In this document: in pieces, positions 6,943 to 14,918 of the stretch
How positions within the stretch are numbered: position 1 is the first letter of the stretch
How the letters are laid out: each line of letters opens with the position of its first letter
Source: DATIJJ01 sp035478255
GTDB lineage: Bacteria; Pseudomonadota; Gammaproteobacteria; DSM-16500
Length of the DNA stretch: 23,381 nucleotides
NCBI GenBank assembly: GCA_035478255.1
Contig: DATIJV010000063.1
Coordinates: forward strand, 1-23,381
Direction of reading: 5' to 3'
Translations under genes and position numbers: made by a program
Notes under the pieces: model-generated
What the model was told of the DNA's origin: nothing
Databases searched by the model: none
The model's input: only the letters and a program-made list of their open reading frames with translations

Positions 6943-7707
6943 CTACGCCCACCCCGCCAGCACTCCCATAATCATCAACCCCGCCAACAACGCCCCAAAC
7001 TCCCAAAGTCCTTCTTTTTCATGCTCGCGCTGATGGTGATTAATGTGATGCAAGGTCGACATATAAAGAAACGTGCCTGCTGCAAATGCATTAAAACTTG
7101 CAATAAATAATTCATTTTGATTTGATTTTAAAAAACCAGTCAATCCAATACCGGACACAATACCCAAAGGTGTCATCAGCGAAAATAATAAAATTAAATA
7201 AATAATTTTTGTTAAGGACAAATTGCTGCGATTCAATACCACCGCCAATGCAAAACTTTCTGAACCTTTATGTGCAATGATCGCAATAAAAATAACTGAA
7301 GTCGTTGCAAATGCAGTATTGACTCCCAGCACGGCTCCTTCAATCAGAGAATGGACAATCAGAATTAACGCTAACATATATGAAAGCATGTTCGCCTGAT
7401 TTTTTGCTGTCGCAAAATAACGCGATAAACGTTCCATAAAAAGTAAAGCCAAAAAACCCGCCGCACAAAATAATTCAGCAATCGGATATTGGCCTATATG
7501 TTGAAACACAGAAAAGCTTTTTATCGCATCAGGAAGCATATGAAATAAAGCCGTGCCCAAAAAAATTCCGCTGGCAAAAGCATCTGCCAGCTCAAGCGGT
7601 CGATTGTGCTTAGGAAGCGCGCGTGATTTGATCGGATAAATAATAGCAAGTAGTGTAATCAGAAAGATGAGAAGGCCGGCTGTCAACTTGTAAAATAATA
7701 AGGTCAC
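6943..7707 (-). CDS. ZIP-family divalent metal transporter
   Basis: A 254-residue, highly hydrophobic protein with about eight predicted membrane segments and the ZIP hallmarks. HSLIEG (His119, Glu123) lies in TM4 and HKGSE (His146, Glu150) in TM5; together they form the binuclear transport site. A histidine cluster at 220-229 (HHINHHQREH) faces a loop before the last helix and may sense or hold metal. ZIP proteins import Zn, Fe or Mn into the cytoplasm; the sequence does not settle which metal. The start is a GTG at 7705-7707; an in-frame TGA lies five codons upstream, and the first downstream ATG would delete a helix. The family-1 half repeat lies 36 bp past its stop. Confidence 0.9.
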   Translation of the reverse strand: MTLLFYKLTAGLLIFLITLLAIIYPIKSRALPKHNRPLELADAFASGIFLGTALFHMLPDAIKSFSVFQHIGQYPIAELFCAAGFLALLFMERLSRYFATAKNQANMLSYMLALILIVHSLIEGAVLGVNTAFATTSVIFIAIIAHKGSESFALAVVLNRSNLSLTKIIYLILLFSLMTPLGIVSGIGLTGFLKSNQNELFIASFNAFAAGTFLYMSTLHHINHHQREHEKEGLWEFGALLAGLMIMGVLAGWA

Positions 7708-7758
7708 TTTTAATTTGTCTCATCCAATAATTACAGTACAATCTAAAAATTAAATTAA

Positions 7759-7905
7759 CCTGAGTATTGCGTGAACGTTTTTTCTTATGCAATACTCAGG
7801 TTATCCCGTCGATTGAGAGCAGAATGCGAGCAATCTATAGGACGGGATCCAGAAATTTTACAGTATTGTCTAAGCAAACGAAGTGTTTTTGCTTAGACAA
7901 TACTG
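7759..7905. repeat. Three consecutive hairpins between the ZIP and M50 genes
   Basis: Hairpin 1 is 7759-7800 (perfect 12-bp stem, 18-nt loop). Hairpin 2 is 7803-7848 (8-bp stem, 30-nt loop that contains a further 5-bp GATTG/CAATC pair). Hairpin 3 is 7861-7905 (perfect 18-bp stem, 9-nt loop). The flanks show a weak outer match (AATCTAA near 7739 against TTAGATT at 7914-7920). The layout recalls the outer-stem-plus-three-hairpins repeats, but the junctions are not tight and a 12-nt unpaired stretch separates hairpins 2 and 3. Together with its flanks it makes up the 233-bp divergent intergenic region. It may be another repeat family or a decayed copy. Confidence 0.7.
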
Positions 7906-7940
7906 ACGTTAAATTAGATTATACTCAAAGAGTCAAACTG

Positions 7941-8585
7941 ATGGAATTAACTGTTATTCAAAAAATTGCAATCTGGGCTATCCCGATTTTGTTTGCTATT
8001 ACCTTACATGAAGTGGCACACGGTTGGGTTGCATCCTTTTTCGGTGATCAGACTGCGCGATTGACCGGCCGTTTAACAATTAATCCAGTGAAACACATTG
8101 ATGTCATGGGCACTCTTGTCGTACCTATTTTGATGCTGGTTTTCGGCGGTTTTATTTTTGGCTGGGCAAAACCTGTTCCAGTGGATGCCCGCAATATGCG
8201 TCATCCGCGATATAATATGGTAATAGTTGCAATGGCAGGCCCGATCGCCAATTTGTTGATGGCTGTTTTTTGGGCTTTAATCGCAAAAATAGGTTTGAAT
8301 TTAAACGCGTGGTTTGGTGTGCCCCTCGTTTATATGGGCCAGGCAGGTATGATGATAAATATCGTACTTGGCGTTTTGAATTGTTTGCCTATCCCGCCTT
8401 TGGATGGAGGACGCGCACTTTGTAATTTATTACCCGGCCAGCTAGGCTGGAGTTTGCACCGGCTCGAACCTTATGGTTTTCTGATTATTGTTTTACTGAT
8501 GCTAAGCGGTATTTTGTCATCTGTCATTGAACCAGTTATTTCATTTGTAATGCGTTGGCTAATGGTGTTATTTAACCTGACATAA
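7941..8585 (+). CDS. Site-2 protease family (M50) intramembrane metalloprotease
   Basis: The 214-residue membrane protein has the zinc motif HEVAH (His23, Glu24, His27) in its first helix and PPLDGG with the third ligand Asp155 in a later helix. This is the compact M50B layout without PDZ domains. Such proteases cut transmembrane substrates within the bilayer; the substrate here is unknown. The start at 7941 places the catalytic helix near the N terminus as in the family and has AAAGAG eight bases upstream. A longer reading frame from 7767 would translate through the hairpin region and was rejected. TATACT at 7920-7925 could be a -10 box, without a convincing -35. Confidence 0.92.
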   Translation: MELTVIQKIAIWAIPILFAITLHEVAHGWVASFFGDQTARLTGRLTINPVKHIDVMGTLVVPILMLVFGGFIFGWAKPVPVDARNMRHPRYNMVIVAMAGPIANLLMAVFWALIAKIGLNLNAWFGVPLVYMGQAGMMINIVLGVLNCLPIPPLDGGRALCNLLPGQLGWSLHRLEPYGFLIIVLLMLSGILSSVIEPVISFVMRWLMVLFNLT

Positions 8586-8593
8586 ATGGTAAA

Positions 8594-8627
8594 TGTTCAC
8601 GCCCTTTTTATAAAGTACCCGTGAACA
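8594..8627. repeat. Short hairpin flanked by 13-bp direct repeats
   Basis: An 8-bp perfect stem (8594-8601 with 8620-8627) encloses an 18-nt loop. The 13-mer ATGGTAAATGTTC occurs at 8586-8598, starting right after the M50 stop codon, and again at 8631-8643, so it overlaps the edges of this hairpin and the next. The loop carries a T-run, but not after the stem, so it is not a typical intrinsic terminator. Confidence 0.65.
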
Positions 8628-8640
8628 ATTATGGTAAATG

Positions 8641-8683
8641 TTCCCTGTTCTCCCAGCGAAAAGCACGCTGGGAGAACAGGGAA
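8641..8683. repeat. Perfect 18-bp stem-loop at the groEL 3' end
   Basis: The arms 8641-8658 and 8666-8683 are perfectly complementary around the 7-nt loop AAAAGCA, nearly identical to the AAAAGCG loop of the family-1 repeat arms. It begins 11 nt past the groEL stop on the minus strand and also lies downstream of the convergent M50 gene. No U-tract follows on either strand, so it is best regarded as a 3'-end protecting structure, a Rho-independent-like structure without the tract, or an isolated arm of the palindromic repeats. Confidence 0.8.
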
Positions 8684-8694
8684 AGCAGCAAGTA

Positions 8695-10353
8695 TTACAT
8701 CATACCGCCCATGCCGCCCATTCCACCCATGCCGCCCATACCAGCGCCGCCCATGCCGCCTTCACTTTCTTCTTTTGGAAGATCAGTGATCATGCATTCT
8801 GTGGTAATCATCATGCCTGATACAGAAGCTGCATGTTGTAACGCAGTACGAGTGACTTTGGTAGGATCCAAAATACCCATCTCTATCATGTCGCCATATT
8901 CGCCTGTCGCTGCGTTGAAACCAAAGTTTGCTTTGTTGCCTTCAATGATTTTGTTTACGATAACAGATGCTTCGTAACCTGCGTTGGTAACGATTTGACG
9001 AAGCGGTGCTTCAAGCGCTTTACAGGTTAATTGAATTCCCATGTTTTGCGCTTCATTTGTGCCTTTCAAGTTTTTCAATGCTTGTAAAGCACGAATCAAT
9101 GCCACGCCGCCGCCAGGTACAACACCTTCTTCAACCGCTGCACGTGTTGCATGTAACGCATCTTCAACTCGTGCTTTCTTTTCTTTCATTTCGATTTCAG
9201 AACCCGCGCCTACTTTGATCACCGCAACACCGCCAGCCAATTTAGCGACACGCTCTTGCAGTTTTTCACGATCATAATCAGAGGAGGTATCAGCGATGCG
9301 AGCATTAATTTGCTGAATGCGCGCTTTGATTTCAGCATTGTCGCCAGCACCATCAATGATAGTGGTATTGTCTTTGCTGATATGAATACGCTTAGCTGAA
9401 CCCAAATCTTTCAAGGTGGTGGATTCTAGTGTGCGGCCGATTTCTTCAGAGATCACTTGCGCTTTAGTGAGGGTCGCAATGTCTTGGAGCATTTCTTTAC
9501 GACGATCACCAAATCCAGGCGCTTTCACTGCACAGACTTTTACAATGCCGCGCATATGATTAACGACTAATGTTGCCAGTGCTTCACCTTCAACATCTTC
9601 AGCCAGAATCAATAATGAGCGGCCAGCTTTTGCCACACCTTCTAATACAGGAAGCAAATCACGGATGTTAGAGATTTTTTTGTCAACGATCAGAATGAGT
9701 GGATTTTCGAGATCAGCTGTCATGTTTTGTTGATTGGTAATGAAGTAAGGGGAGAGATAACCGCGATCAAACTGCATACCTTCAACGACATCCAGTTCAT
9801 TTTCAAGACCTGAACCTTCTTCTACCGTGATCACGCCTTCTTTGCCCACTTTAGCCATAGCATCTGCAATAATGCGGCCAATGGATTCGTCAGAATTCGC
9901 AGAAATTGTTCCCACTTGTGCGATTGCTTTATCATCTTTGCAGGGAGCGGATAATTTTTTCAATTCTTCCACAGCGGTTGCAACAGCTTTATCAATGCCG
10001 CGTTTCAAATCCATTGGATTGAAACCAGCCACAACAGCTTTGAGACCTTCAACCAGAATTTGACGAGCCAGAACGGTCGCAGTTGTTGTGCCGTCACCCG
10101 CTTCATCTGAAGTCTGAGAGGCCACTTCTTTAACCATCTGTGCGCCCATGTTCTTGAATTTGTCTTTAAATTCAATTTCTTTCGCAACTGACACACCGTC
10201 TTTGGTCACTGTTGGAGCGCCGAAAGATTTATCAATTACCACGTTACGACCACGGGGGCCCATAGTAATTTGAACGGCATTAGCGAGTTCATTCACACCG
10301 GCCAACATCAATTGGCGTGCTTCTTCAGCAAAACGTACATCTTTAGGTGCCAT
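8695..10353 (-). CDS. groL: Chaperonin GroEL (60 kDa)
   Basis: The 552-residue subunit of the tetradecameric folding chamber works with GroES. Family marks are the ATP-binding GDGTTTATVLA segment (about 85-95), the TMGPRGRNVV segment near residue 30 and the glycine-methionine tail (MGGMGGMGGMM) at the C terminus. The ATG at 10353 was chosen because AAGAGGA lies nine bases upstream. An upstream in-frame TTG at 10362 directly abuts that ribosome-binding site and is unlikely. It lies 36 bp after groES in the same operon. The GGM tail is encoded by tandem codons that also create a spurious reading frame on the other strand. Confidence 0.98.
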   Translation of the reverse strand: MAPKDVRFAEEARQLMLAGVNELANAVQITMGPRGRNVVIDKSFGAPTVTKDGVSVAKEIEFKDKFKNMGAQMVKEVASQTSDEAGDGTTTATVLARQILVEGLKAVVAGFNPMDLKRGIDKAVATAVEELKKLSAPCKDDKAIAQVGTISANSDESIGRIIADAMAKVGKEGVITVEEGSGLENELDVVEGMQFDRGYLSPYFITNQQNMTADLENPLILIVDKKISNIRDLLPVLEGVAKAGRSLLILAEDVEGEALATLVVNHMRGIVKVCAVKAPGFGDRRKEMLQDIATLTKAQVISEEIGRTLESTTLKDLGSAKRIHISKDNTTIIDGAGDNAEIKARIQQINARIADTSSDYDREKLQERVAKLAGGVAVIKVGAGSEIEMKEKKARVEDALHATRAAVEEGVVPGGGVALIRALQALKNLKGTNEAQNMGIQLTCKALEAPLRQIVTNAGYEASVIVNKIIEGNKANFGFNAATGEYGDMIEMGILDPTKVTRTALQHAASVSGMMITTECMITDLPKEESEGGMGGAGMGGMGGMGGMGGMM

Positions 10354-10389
10354 AATAGTCAATCCTCTTATTAATTAAGTTAGTTAGAA

Positions 10390-10704
10390 TTAGTCTTCCA
10401 GTACGCCCATGATGTCTTCTTCGCGCATCACGAGGTAATCTTGAGTGTCCAGTTTGACATTGGTGCCAGCGTATTTGCCAAACAATACTTTATCGCCCAC
10501 TTTAACTTGTAAAGGGAAAACTTTGCCATCGTTACCCATGCGGCCTGTACCGACTGCCACGATTTTACCGCGGCCGGGCTTTTCTCTGCTGTCAGTTGCT
10601 GTATCAGGAATCACGATACCGCCAGCCGTCGTTGTTTCAGCTTCCTGGGGTTGGACCACTACGCGGTCAGCCAGGGGACGGATTTTATTGCTCATTTGAC
10701 TCAT
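10390..10704 (-). CDS. groS: Co-chaperonin GroES (10 kDa)
   Basis: The 104-residue lid of the GroEL chamber is slightly longer than the usual 94-97 residues because of a short N-terminal extension (MSQMSNK). The conserved IRPLADRVVV start, the mobile loop with EAETTTAGGIVIPD and the C-terminal LVMREEDIMGVLE strand are all present. The ATG at 10702-10704 has a strong AAAGGAG seven bases upstream; a second ATG three codons in (10693-10695) is possible. It is the first gene of the groES-groEL operon, with the CIRCE operator and promoter about 50-100 bp upstream. Confidence 0.98.
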   Translation of the reverse strand: MSQMSNKIRPLADRVVVQPQEAETTTAGGIVIPDTATDSREKPGRGKIVAVGTGRMGNDGKVFPLQVKVGDKVLFGKYAGTNVKLDTQDYLVMREEDIMGVLED

Positions 10705-10753
10705 TTATAATCTCCTTTAAAGTTGGTTACTCTGAATTGATATGGGGGTGAAT

Positions 10754-10780
10754 CTGGCACTCTCAAGTGCAGAGTGCTAA
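10754..10780 (-). promoter_or_regulatory. CIRCE operator (HrcA site) of groESL
   Basis: Read on the minus strand the site is TTAGCACTC, nine bases, then GAGTGCCAG. The consensus CIRCE is TTAGCACTC-N9-GAGTGCTAA, so the promoter-proximal half is perfect and the other differs at two positions. It lies 50 bp upstream of the groES start, just downstream of the predicted -10 box, where a bound repressor would block transcription. This predicts HrcA control of groESL; hrcA itself is not in the window. Confidence 0.88.
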
Positions 10781-10807
10781 ATATATCGATAATTCATTCT
10801 GAGTCAA
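10780..10807 (-). promoter_or_regulatory. Predicted sigma70-type promoter of groESL
   Basis: On the minus strand TTGACT (10807-10802) and TATATT (10785-10780) are separated by 16 bp, directly before the CIRCE operator. The arrangement matches heat-shock promoters that are read by the housekeeping sigma factor and repressed by HrcA. No good sigma32 match (CCCCAT-type -10) was seen at this place. Confidence 0.65.
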
Positions 10808-10844
10808 GTGTGTTATTCTGATTTAATTTATTTTAAAGGCTCTT

Positions 10845-12617
10845 ATGCGAAAAACGTTCCTGATGTTATTAGCATGGTCCATCATGTCTTTTGCAAATGC
10901 GGGAGAGAATGTTTCTCCTTTGCCAGCCGATCAAGCCTTTGCTTTTTCAGCTTATCTCGATCAACGAAATGAATTGATTTTAGAATGGAACATTGCGCCA
11001 GGCTATTATTTGTATCGTAATCAATTACGGTTTAAACCCGCACCGCTCAATCATGTGGGAATTGAAAAAATTCATTTTCCGGCTGGCCAGTCGAAGTACG
11101 ATAAATTACATGGTCATTACGAAGCCTATACAGGATCCGTTAAAATTCCCATTGCTTTAATATCCTCAAAAAAAGGCATATTGAATCTGAACATTCATTA
11201 TCAAGGCTGTTCCAGCGCCGGATTTTGTTATACGCCGATTAAAAAATCCATAAAAGTTGATTTGGCCCGCATTTCTGCGGCAGAAAATTTGAATCAATAT
11301 GTGCAAAATACAGATGACATCACGAAACCTGATGATGATTTTATTTCGAAATTTTTTGGTGAAAAAAATTTATTTCTCATGATATTGAGTTTTTTAAGTC
11401 TAGGATTGTTACTGGCCTTTACACCGTGTGTATTGCCGATGGTGCCTATTTTATCCGGCATTATTGTGGGGCATGGAAAAAAATCCAATAAACAGAAATC
11501 ATTTTTTTTGTCACTTTCCTATGTCTCTGGAATGGCGATTACCTATGCGATTGCCGGAATAGTCATTGCTTTAATCGGCAGCAGCATTCAGGCGCAATTG
11601 CAAAAAACCTGGATAATTATTTTATTTAGCGGTTTGTTTGTTCTTCTCGCTCTTTCATTGTTTGGCTGGTATGAATTGCAATTACCTGCAAGATTTCAAA
11701 GAAAAATTACTGCTTTCAGTAATCAACAAAGCGGCGGCACTTATGTCGGTGTTTTTTTGATGGGATGTTTGTCGACATTAATTGTGTCTCCGTGCGTGAG
11801 TGCACCGCTGGTTGGCGTTCTAGCTTATATTGGCCAAACCGGCGATGTGTTGTTAGGTTCACTGGCTTTTCTGGCGCTTGGGATTGGTATGGGAATACCC
11901 TTATTGCTGATTGGTGTTTCAGCCGATAAATTTTTACCGAAAGCGGGCCCCTGGATGGCAGCGGTTGAAAGAATATTTGGATTTATTATGCTGGGACTTG
12001 CGATCTGGATGTTATCACGCATGATTCCTGGTCCCGTGACATTATTTTTATGGGCGATTTTGTTTATAGCAGCCGCAATTTTTTTTGGAATTTTTTCTCC
12101 TATTTGTGCGCGCGCTCGGTGGGTCAGTACAGGATTATCTGTAGCCATGCTGACTTACGGAATTATTTTGATGATCGGTTCAGTCAAAGGAAACAGTGAT
12201 ATTTTCAATCCTTGGGCACAATTTAAGAATACTTTACAACACCCTGAATCAAAATCTATTTTTAAAATCGTGCAATCCATGGATGAACTAGAGCAGCAGT
12301 TCGCCTATGCCAAAAATTTGCAGAAACCGGTGATTTTAGATTTTTATGCAGACTGGTGCAGTTCTTGTGTCACGATGGATCGAACGATCTTTTCACGCGA
12401 AGATATACAGCAAACATTAAAAAATTGGGTGTTGCTGCGTATGGATCTCACAAAAAATACTGCGCTTGATCAAGCGATTAGCAAGCGATTTCATGTTGTT
12501 GGGCCGCCGACTATTATTTTTTTTAATGCGGAAGGTCAAGAGTTGATGCCCTTGCGTATTGTTGGTGAAGTGAATGCTAAAGAATTTTTAAGACGGAGTG
12601 CACGTGCAAACAAGTAA
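10845..12617 (+). CDS. dsbD: Thiol:disulfide interchange protein DsbD
   Basis: The 590-residue inner-membrane protein carries reducing power from cytoplasmic thioredoxin to periplasmic partners such as DsbC. It has all three DsbD modules: a signal peptide (1-19) with a periplasmic alpha domain whose redox pair is Cys122/Cys128; a multi-helix beta domain (about 175-440) with Cys195 (TPCVLP) and Cys317 (SPCVSAP); and a C-terminal thioredoxin-like gamma domain with WCSSC (Cys505/Cys508). The start at 10845 has AAAGG five bases upstream and gives a good signal peptide. It diverges from groESL, and its last 14 bases overlap gshA, which points to one thiol-redox operon. Confidence 0.96.
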   Translation: MRKTFLMLLAWSIMSFANAGENVSPLPADQAFAFSAYLDQRNELILEWNIAPGYYLYRNQLRFKPAPLNHVGIEKIHFPAGQSKYDKLHGHYEAYTGSVKIPIALISSKKGILNLNIHYQGCSSAGFCYTPIKKSIKVDLARISAAENLNQYVQNTDDITKPDDDFISKFFGEKNLFLMILSFLSLGLLLAFTPCVLPMVPILSGIIVGHGKKSNKQKSFFLSLSYVSGMAITYAIAGIVIALIGSSIQAQLQKTWIIILFSGLFVLLALSLFGWYELQLPARFQRKITAFSNQQSGGTYVGVFLMGCLSTLIVSPCVSAPLVGVLAYIGQTGDVLLGSLAFLALGIGMGIPLLLIGVSADKFLPKAGPWMAAVERIFGFIMLGLAIWMLSRMIPGPVTLFLWAILFIAAAIFFGIFSPICARARWVSTGLSVAMLTYGIILMIGSVKGNSDIFNPWAQFKNTLQHPESKSIFKIVQSMDELEQQFAYAKNLQKPVILDFYADWCSSCVTMDRTIFSREDIQQTLKNWVLLRMDLTKNTALDQAISKRFHVVGPPTIIFFNAEGQELMPLRIVGEVNAKEFLRRSARANK

Positions 12618-13902
12618 TATTTATCAAACGCCGCATTTAACAACGGCAATGACCGGGCCGCTCCATTTGCTCGAAAAACAATTGCTCGATAAACAACATG
12701 AAATCGAAGAATGGTTTCGTGATCAATGGAAAAAAAGTCCCGCACCGGTTTATGGATCGGTAGATTTGCGTAATTCGGGATTTAAATTGGCACCTGTCGA
12801 TATGAATTTATTTCCCGCCGGATTTAATAATTTAAACCGGGAATTTTTACCATTTTCTGTTGAAGCTGCAAAAATTGCGATTACGGAAGTAGTGCCTGAC
12901 GCAAAAAAAATTCTACTCGTGCCAGAGAACCATACGCGCAACTTTTTTTATTGGGAAAATATTCGGGGATTATTAAATATTTTGGAAAGCGCAGGCTTTG
13001 AAATAAAAATTGGTTCCTTGCTGCCAGATTATGCAGAGCCAACAGAACTGGATTTACCCAGCGGGCAAAAAATTATTTTACAAACTCTTTCACGGAACAG
13101 TGACCGGATTCAAGTCGGAAATTTTATTCCTGATGTTGTATTATTAAATAATGATTTGTCTGACGGCATTCCAGAAATTTTGCAAAATTTATCCTTACCT
13201 ATTATTCCACCGGCAGAGCTCGGCTGGAATCAACGCTTAAAATCCGAGCATTTTCAATATTATTCAGAAATTGCCCGAGAATTCGCGCAGTTAATTGATA
13301 TTGATCCCTGGTTTATTGCACCGCTTTTTCGTCATTGCGGCGAAATTGATTTTATGCTGCGGGAAGGAGAGGAATGTCTTGCAAAAAATACCGAACAACT
13401 TTTTGCTGCGATTCAAGAAAAATATAAACAATATGATATTTCCTGCAAGCCGTTTGTGATTGTAAAAGCGGATGCAGGAACATACGGCATGGGAGTGATG
13501 ACTGTGCGTGATGTGAGTGAAGTGAAATCATTAAATCGCAAACAGCGCACCGCCATGTCGAAAACTAAAAGCGGTCAACCAGTGCGCCGAGTGATTGTTC
13601 AGGAAGGCGTTTATACTTTTGAAACCTGGGGTGAAGGCAATTCGGTTGCAGAGCCCGTGGTTTATATGTGGGGAGAACGTGTAGTTGGCGGATTTTATCG
13701 AGTGCATAAGGAACGCAGTATCGATGAAAATTTGAATTCGCCCGGCATGCATTTTGAACCGCTTGCATTTTTAAAAACCTGTCATCAACCCAAAAAAGAC
13801 TCGGCACGTGATGATTGTCAAAATCGTTTTTATGCGTATGGAGTTATTGCGCGATTAAGTATGCTGGCTGCTGCACGCGAAGTATTGGAGCAAAAAAAAT
13901 GA
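12604..13902 (+). CDS. gshA: Glutamate-cysteine ligase, proteobacterial GshA type (PF08886-like)
   Basis: The protein, about 432 residues, resembles the GshA family of Xanthomonas/Coxiella-like bacteria, distinct from enterobacterial GshA. It joins glutamate and cysteine with ATP in the first step of glutathione synthesis. Assignment rests on overall family resemblance, including the KPFVIVKADAGTYGMGVM region and the C-terminal NSPGMHFEPLAFL region, and on gshB directly following. The start is taken as GTG at 12604, because GGAG lies five bases upstream; GTG at 12598 is an alternative. It overlaps the dsbD end by 14 bp, and its TGA overlaps the gshB ATG (ATGA at 13899). Confidence 0.9.
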   Translation: MQTSNIYQTPHLTTAMTGPLHLLEKQLLDKQHEIEEWFRDQWKKSPAPVYGSVDLRNSGFKLAPVDMNLFPAGFNNLNREFLPFSVEAAKIAITEVVPDAKKILLVPENHTRNFFYWENIRGLLNILESAGFEIKIGSLLPDYAEPTELDLPSGQKIILQTLSRNSDRIQVGNFIPDVVLLNNDLSDGIPEILQNLSLPIIPPAELGWNQRLKSEHFQYYSEIAREFAQLIDIDPWFIAPLFRHCGEIDFMLREGEECLAKNTEQLFAAIQEKYKQYDISCKPFVIVKADAGTYGMGVMTVRDVSEVKSLNRKQRTAMSKTKSGQPVRRVIVQEGVYTFETWGEGNSVAEPVVYMWGERVVGGFYRVHKERSIDENLNSPGMHFEPLAFLKTCHQPKKDSARDDCQNRFYAYGVIARLSMLAAAREVLEQKK

Positions 13903-14849
13903 CAGTAAAACTTGGCGTGGTGATGGATCCGATTGCCTCGATTAATTATAAAAAAGACAGTACGCTTGCGATGCTGTGGGAAGCAGAAAGGCGCGGTTGG
14001 GAAATTTTTTATTTTGAGCAGAAAGATTTATTTTTTCGGGAACGTGATGTTTTTGCAAATGCAAAAATTCTGAAAGTTTTTACTAATCCTGAGCGTTGGT
14101 TTGAAATAATAGATGAGCGTACGATCTCTCTTGGTCAACTCAATGTTATTTTAATGCGAAAAGATCCGCCGTTTGATCTCGAATATATTTATACGACTTA
14201 TCTTTTGGAGCATGCGGAACGCAACGGTGTATTGGTCGTGAATAAACCGCAAAGCTTACGTGATGCGAATGAAAAATTATTTACATCCTGGTTTCCAGAT
14301 TGCTGTCCTCCAACTTTAGTGTCGCGTGATATCAATTTATTGAAAGCATTTTTAGAAGAAGAGAAAGATATTGTTTGCAAACCATTGGATGCGATGGGCG
14401 GCGCAATGATTTTCCATTTACGTTTTCCCGATGAAAACGCATCTGTTACGTTTGAAACATTAACAAAAAACGGCGCGAAAATGGCAATGGTGCAGCGTTA
14501 TATTCCTGAAATCAAGCAAGGCGATAAACGTATCTTGCTGATTAATGGCGAGCCCCTGCCGCATGTTTTGGCGCGTATGCCGGCAGAGGGTGAGCTGCGC
14601 GGCAATCTTGCGGCGGGCGGAAAAGGTATTGCGCAGCCTTTGAGTGAGCATGATCGTTGGATCTGTCAGCAAGTTGGACCTGTATTGCGTGAAAAAGGTC
14701 TTTTTTTCACAGGCTTAGATGTCATCGGCGATTATTTAACAGAAATTAATGTGACAAGTCCGACCTGTATTCGTGAAATTGATGGGCAAACAGGATCGAC
14801 TATCTGCGTAAAATTTTTTGATGTTCTGGAAAAATTCTTAGAGTCTTGA
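13899..14849 (+). CDS. gshB: Glutathione synthetase GshB
   Basis: The ATP-grasp enzyme has 316 residues, the same length as E. coli GshB, and adds glycine to gamma-glutamylcysteine. Recognisable segments are the N-terminal MDPIASINYKKDST, the central KPLDAMGGAMIF ATP-grasp loop, the GDKRILLINGEPLPHVLAR strand and the C-terminal INVTSPTCIREID. The start at 13899 overlaps the gshA stop by four bases. A longer frame from 13815 lies inside gshA and was rejected. The gene ends in a small 7-bp hairpin (14840-14858) whose loop includes the stop codon. Confidence 0.97.
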   Translation: MTVKLGVVMDPIASINYKKDSTLAMLWEAERRGWEIFYFEQKDLFFRERDVFANAKILKVFTNPERWFEIIDERTISLGQLNVILMRKDPPFDLEYIYTTYLLEHAERNGVLVVNKPQSLRDANEKLFTSWFPDCCPPTLVSRDINLLKAFLEEEKDIVCKPLDAMGGAMIFHLRFPDENASVTFETLTKNGAKMAMVQRYIPEIKQGDKRILLINGEPLPHVLARMPAEGELRGNLAAGGKGIAQPLSEHDRWICQQVGPVLREKGLFFTGLDVIGDYLTEINVTSPTCIREIDGQTGSTICVKFFDVLEKFLES

Positions 14850-14858
14850 ACAGACTCT
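14840..14858 (+). terminator. Weak hairpin at the gshB stop (possible terminator)
   Basis: AGAGTCT and AGACTCT form a 7-bp stem around TGAAC, which contains the gshB stop. The following bases (TAAGTCTTTCTT) are only partly T-rich, so termination would be leaky. They overlap the PmrA-like box of the next genes. Confidence 0.35.
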
Positions 14859-14889
14859 TAAGTCTTTCTTAAGCTTTTGGCTGTATAAC
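14857..14889 (+). promoter_or_regulatory. PmrA-like box and -10 of the coiled-coil gene pair
   Basis: Two perfect CTTAAG hexamers (14857-14862 and 14868-14873) are separated by five bases, exactly the YTTAAG-N5-YTTAAG pattern of the PmrA box, an 11-bp-period direct repeat. TATAAC (14884-14889) ten bases downstream is a reasonable -10, so the box would cover about -39 to -23, the usual place for PmrA activation. In Legionella and Coxiella, PmrA activates Dot/Icm secretion and effector genes. Binding here is inferred from sequence only. The ATG of the first gene is 30 bp downstream. Confidence 0.6.
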
Positions 14890-14918
14890 AGCACAAAATT
14901 ATTTTAAGGAAGATTGTG

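Noticed and set aside
7767..7940. N-terminal extension of the M50 protease frame
   Set aside because: It would translate the three-hairpin spacer, begins inside hairpin 1, and puts about 58 unrelated residues before the catalytic helix.
8621..8977. Open frame opposite the groEL 3' end encoding Pro-Met-rich repeats
   Set aside because: It is the antisense image of the GGM tail codons of groEL and runs through the hairpins; no family resemblance and no ribosome-binding site.
13815..13898. Upstream extension of gshB
   Set aside because: It is a shadow of gshA; the ATG at 13899 gives the family length and the conserved N terminus.
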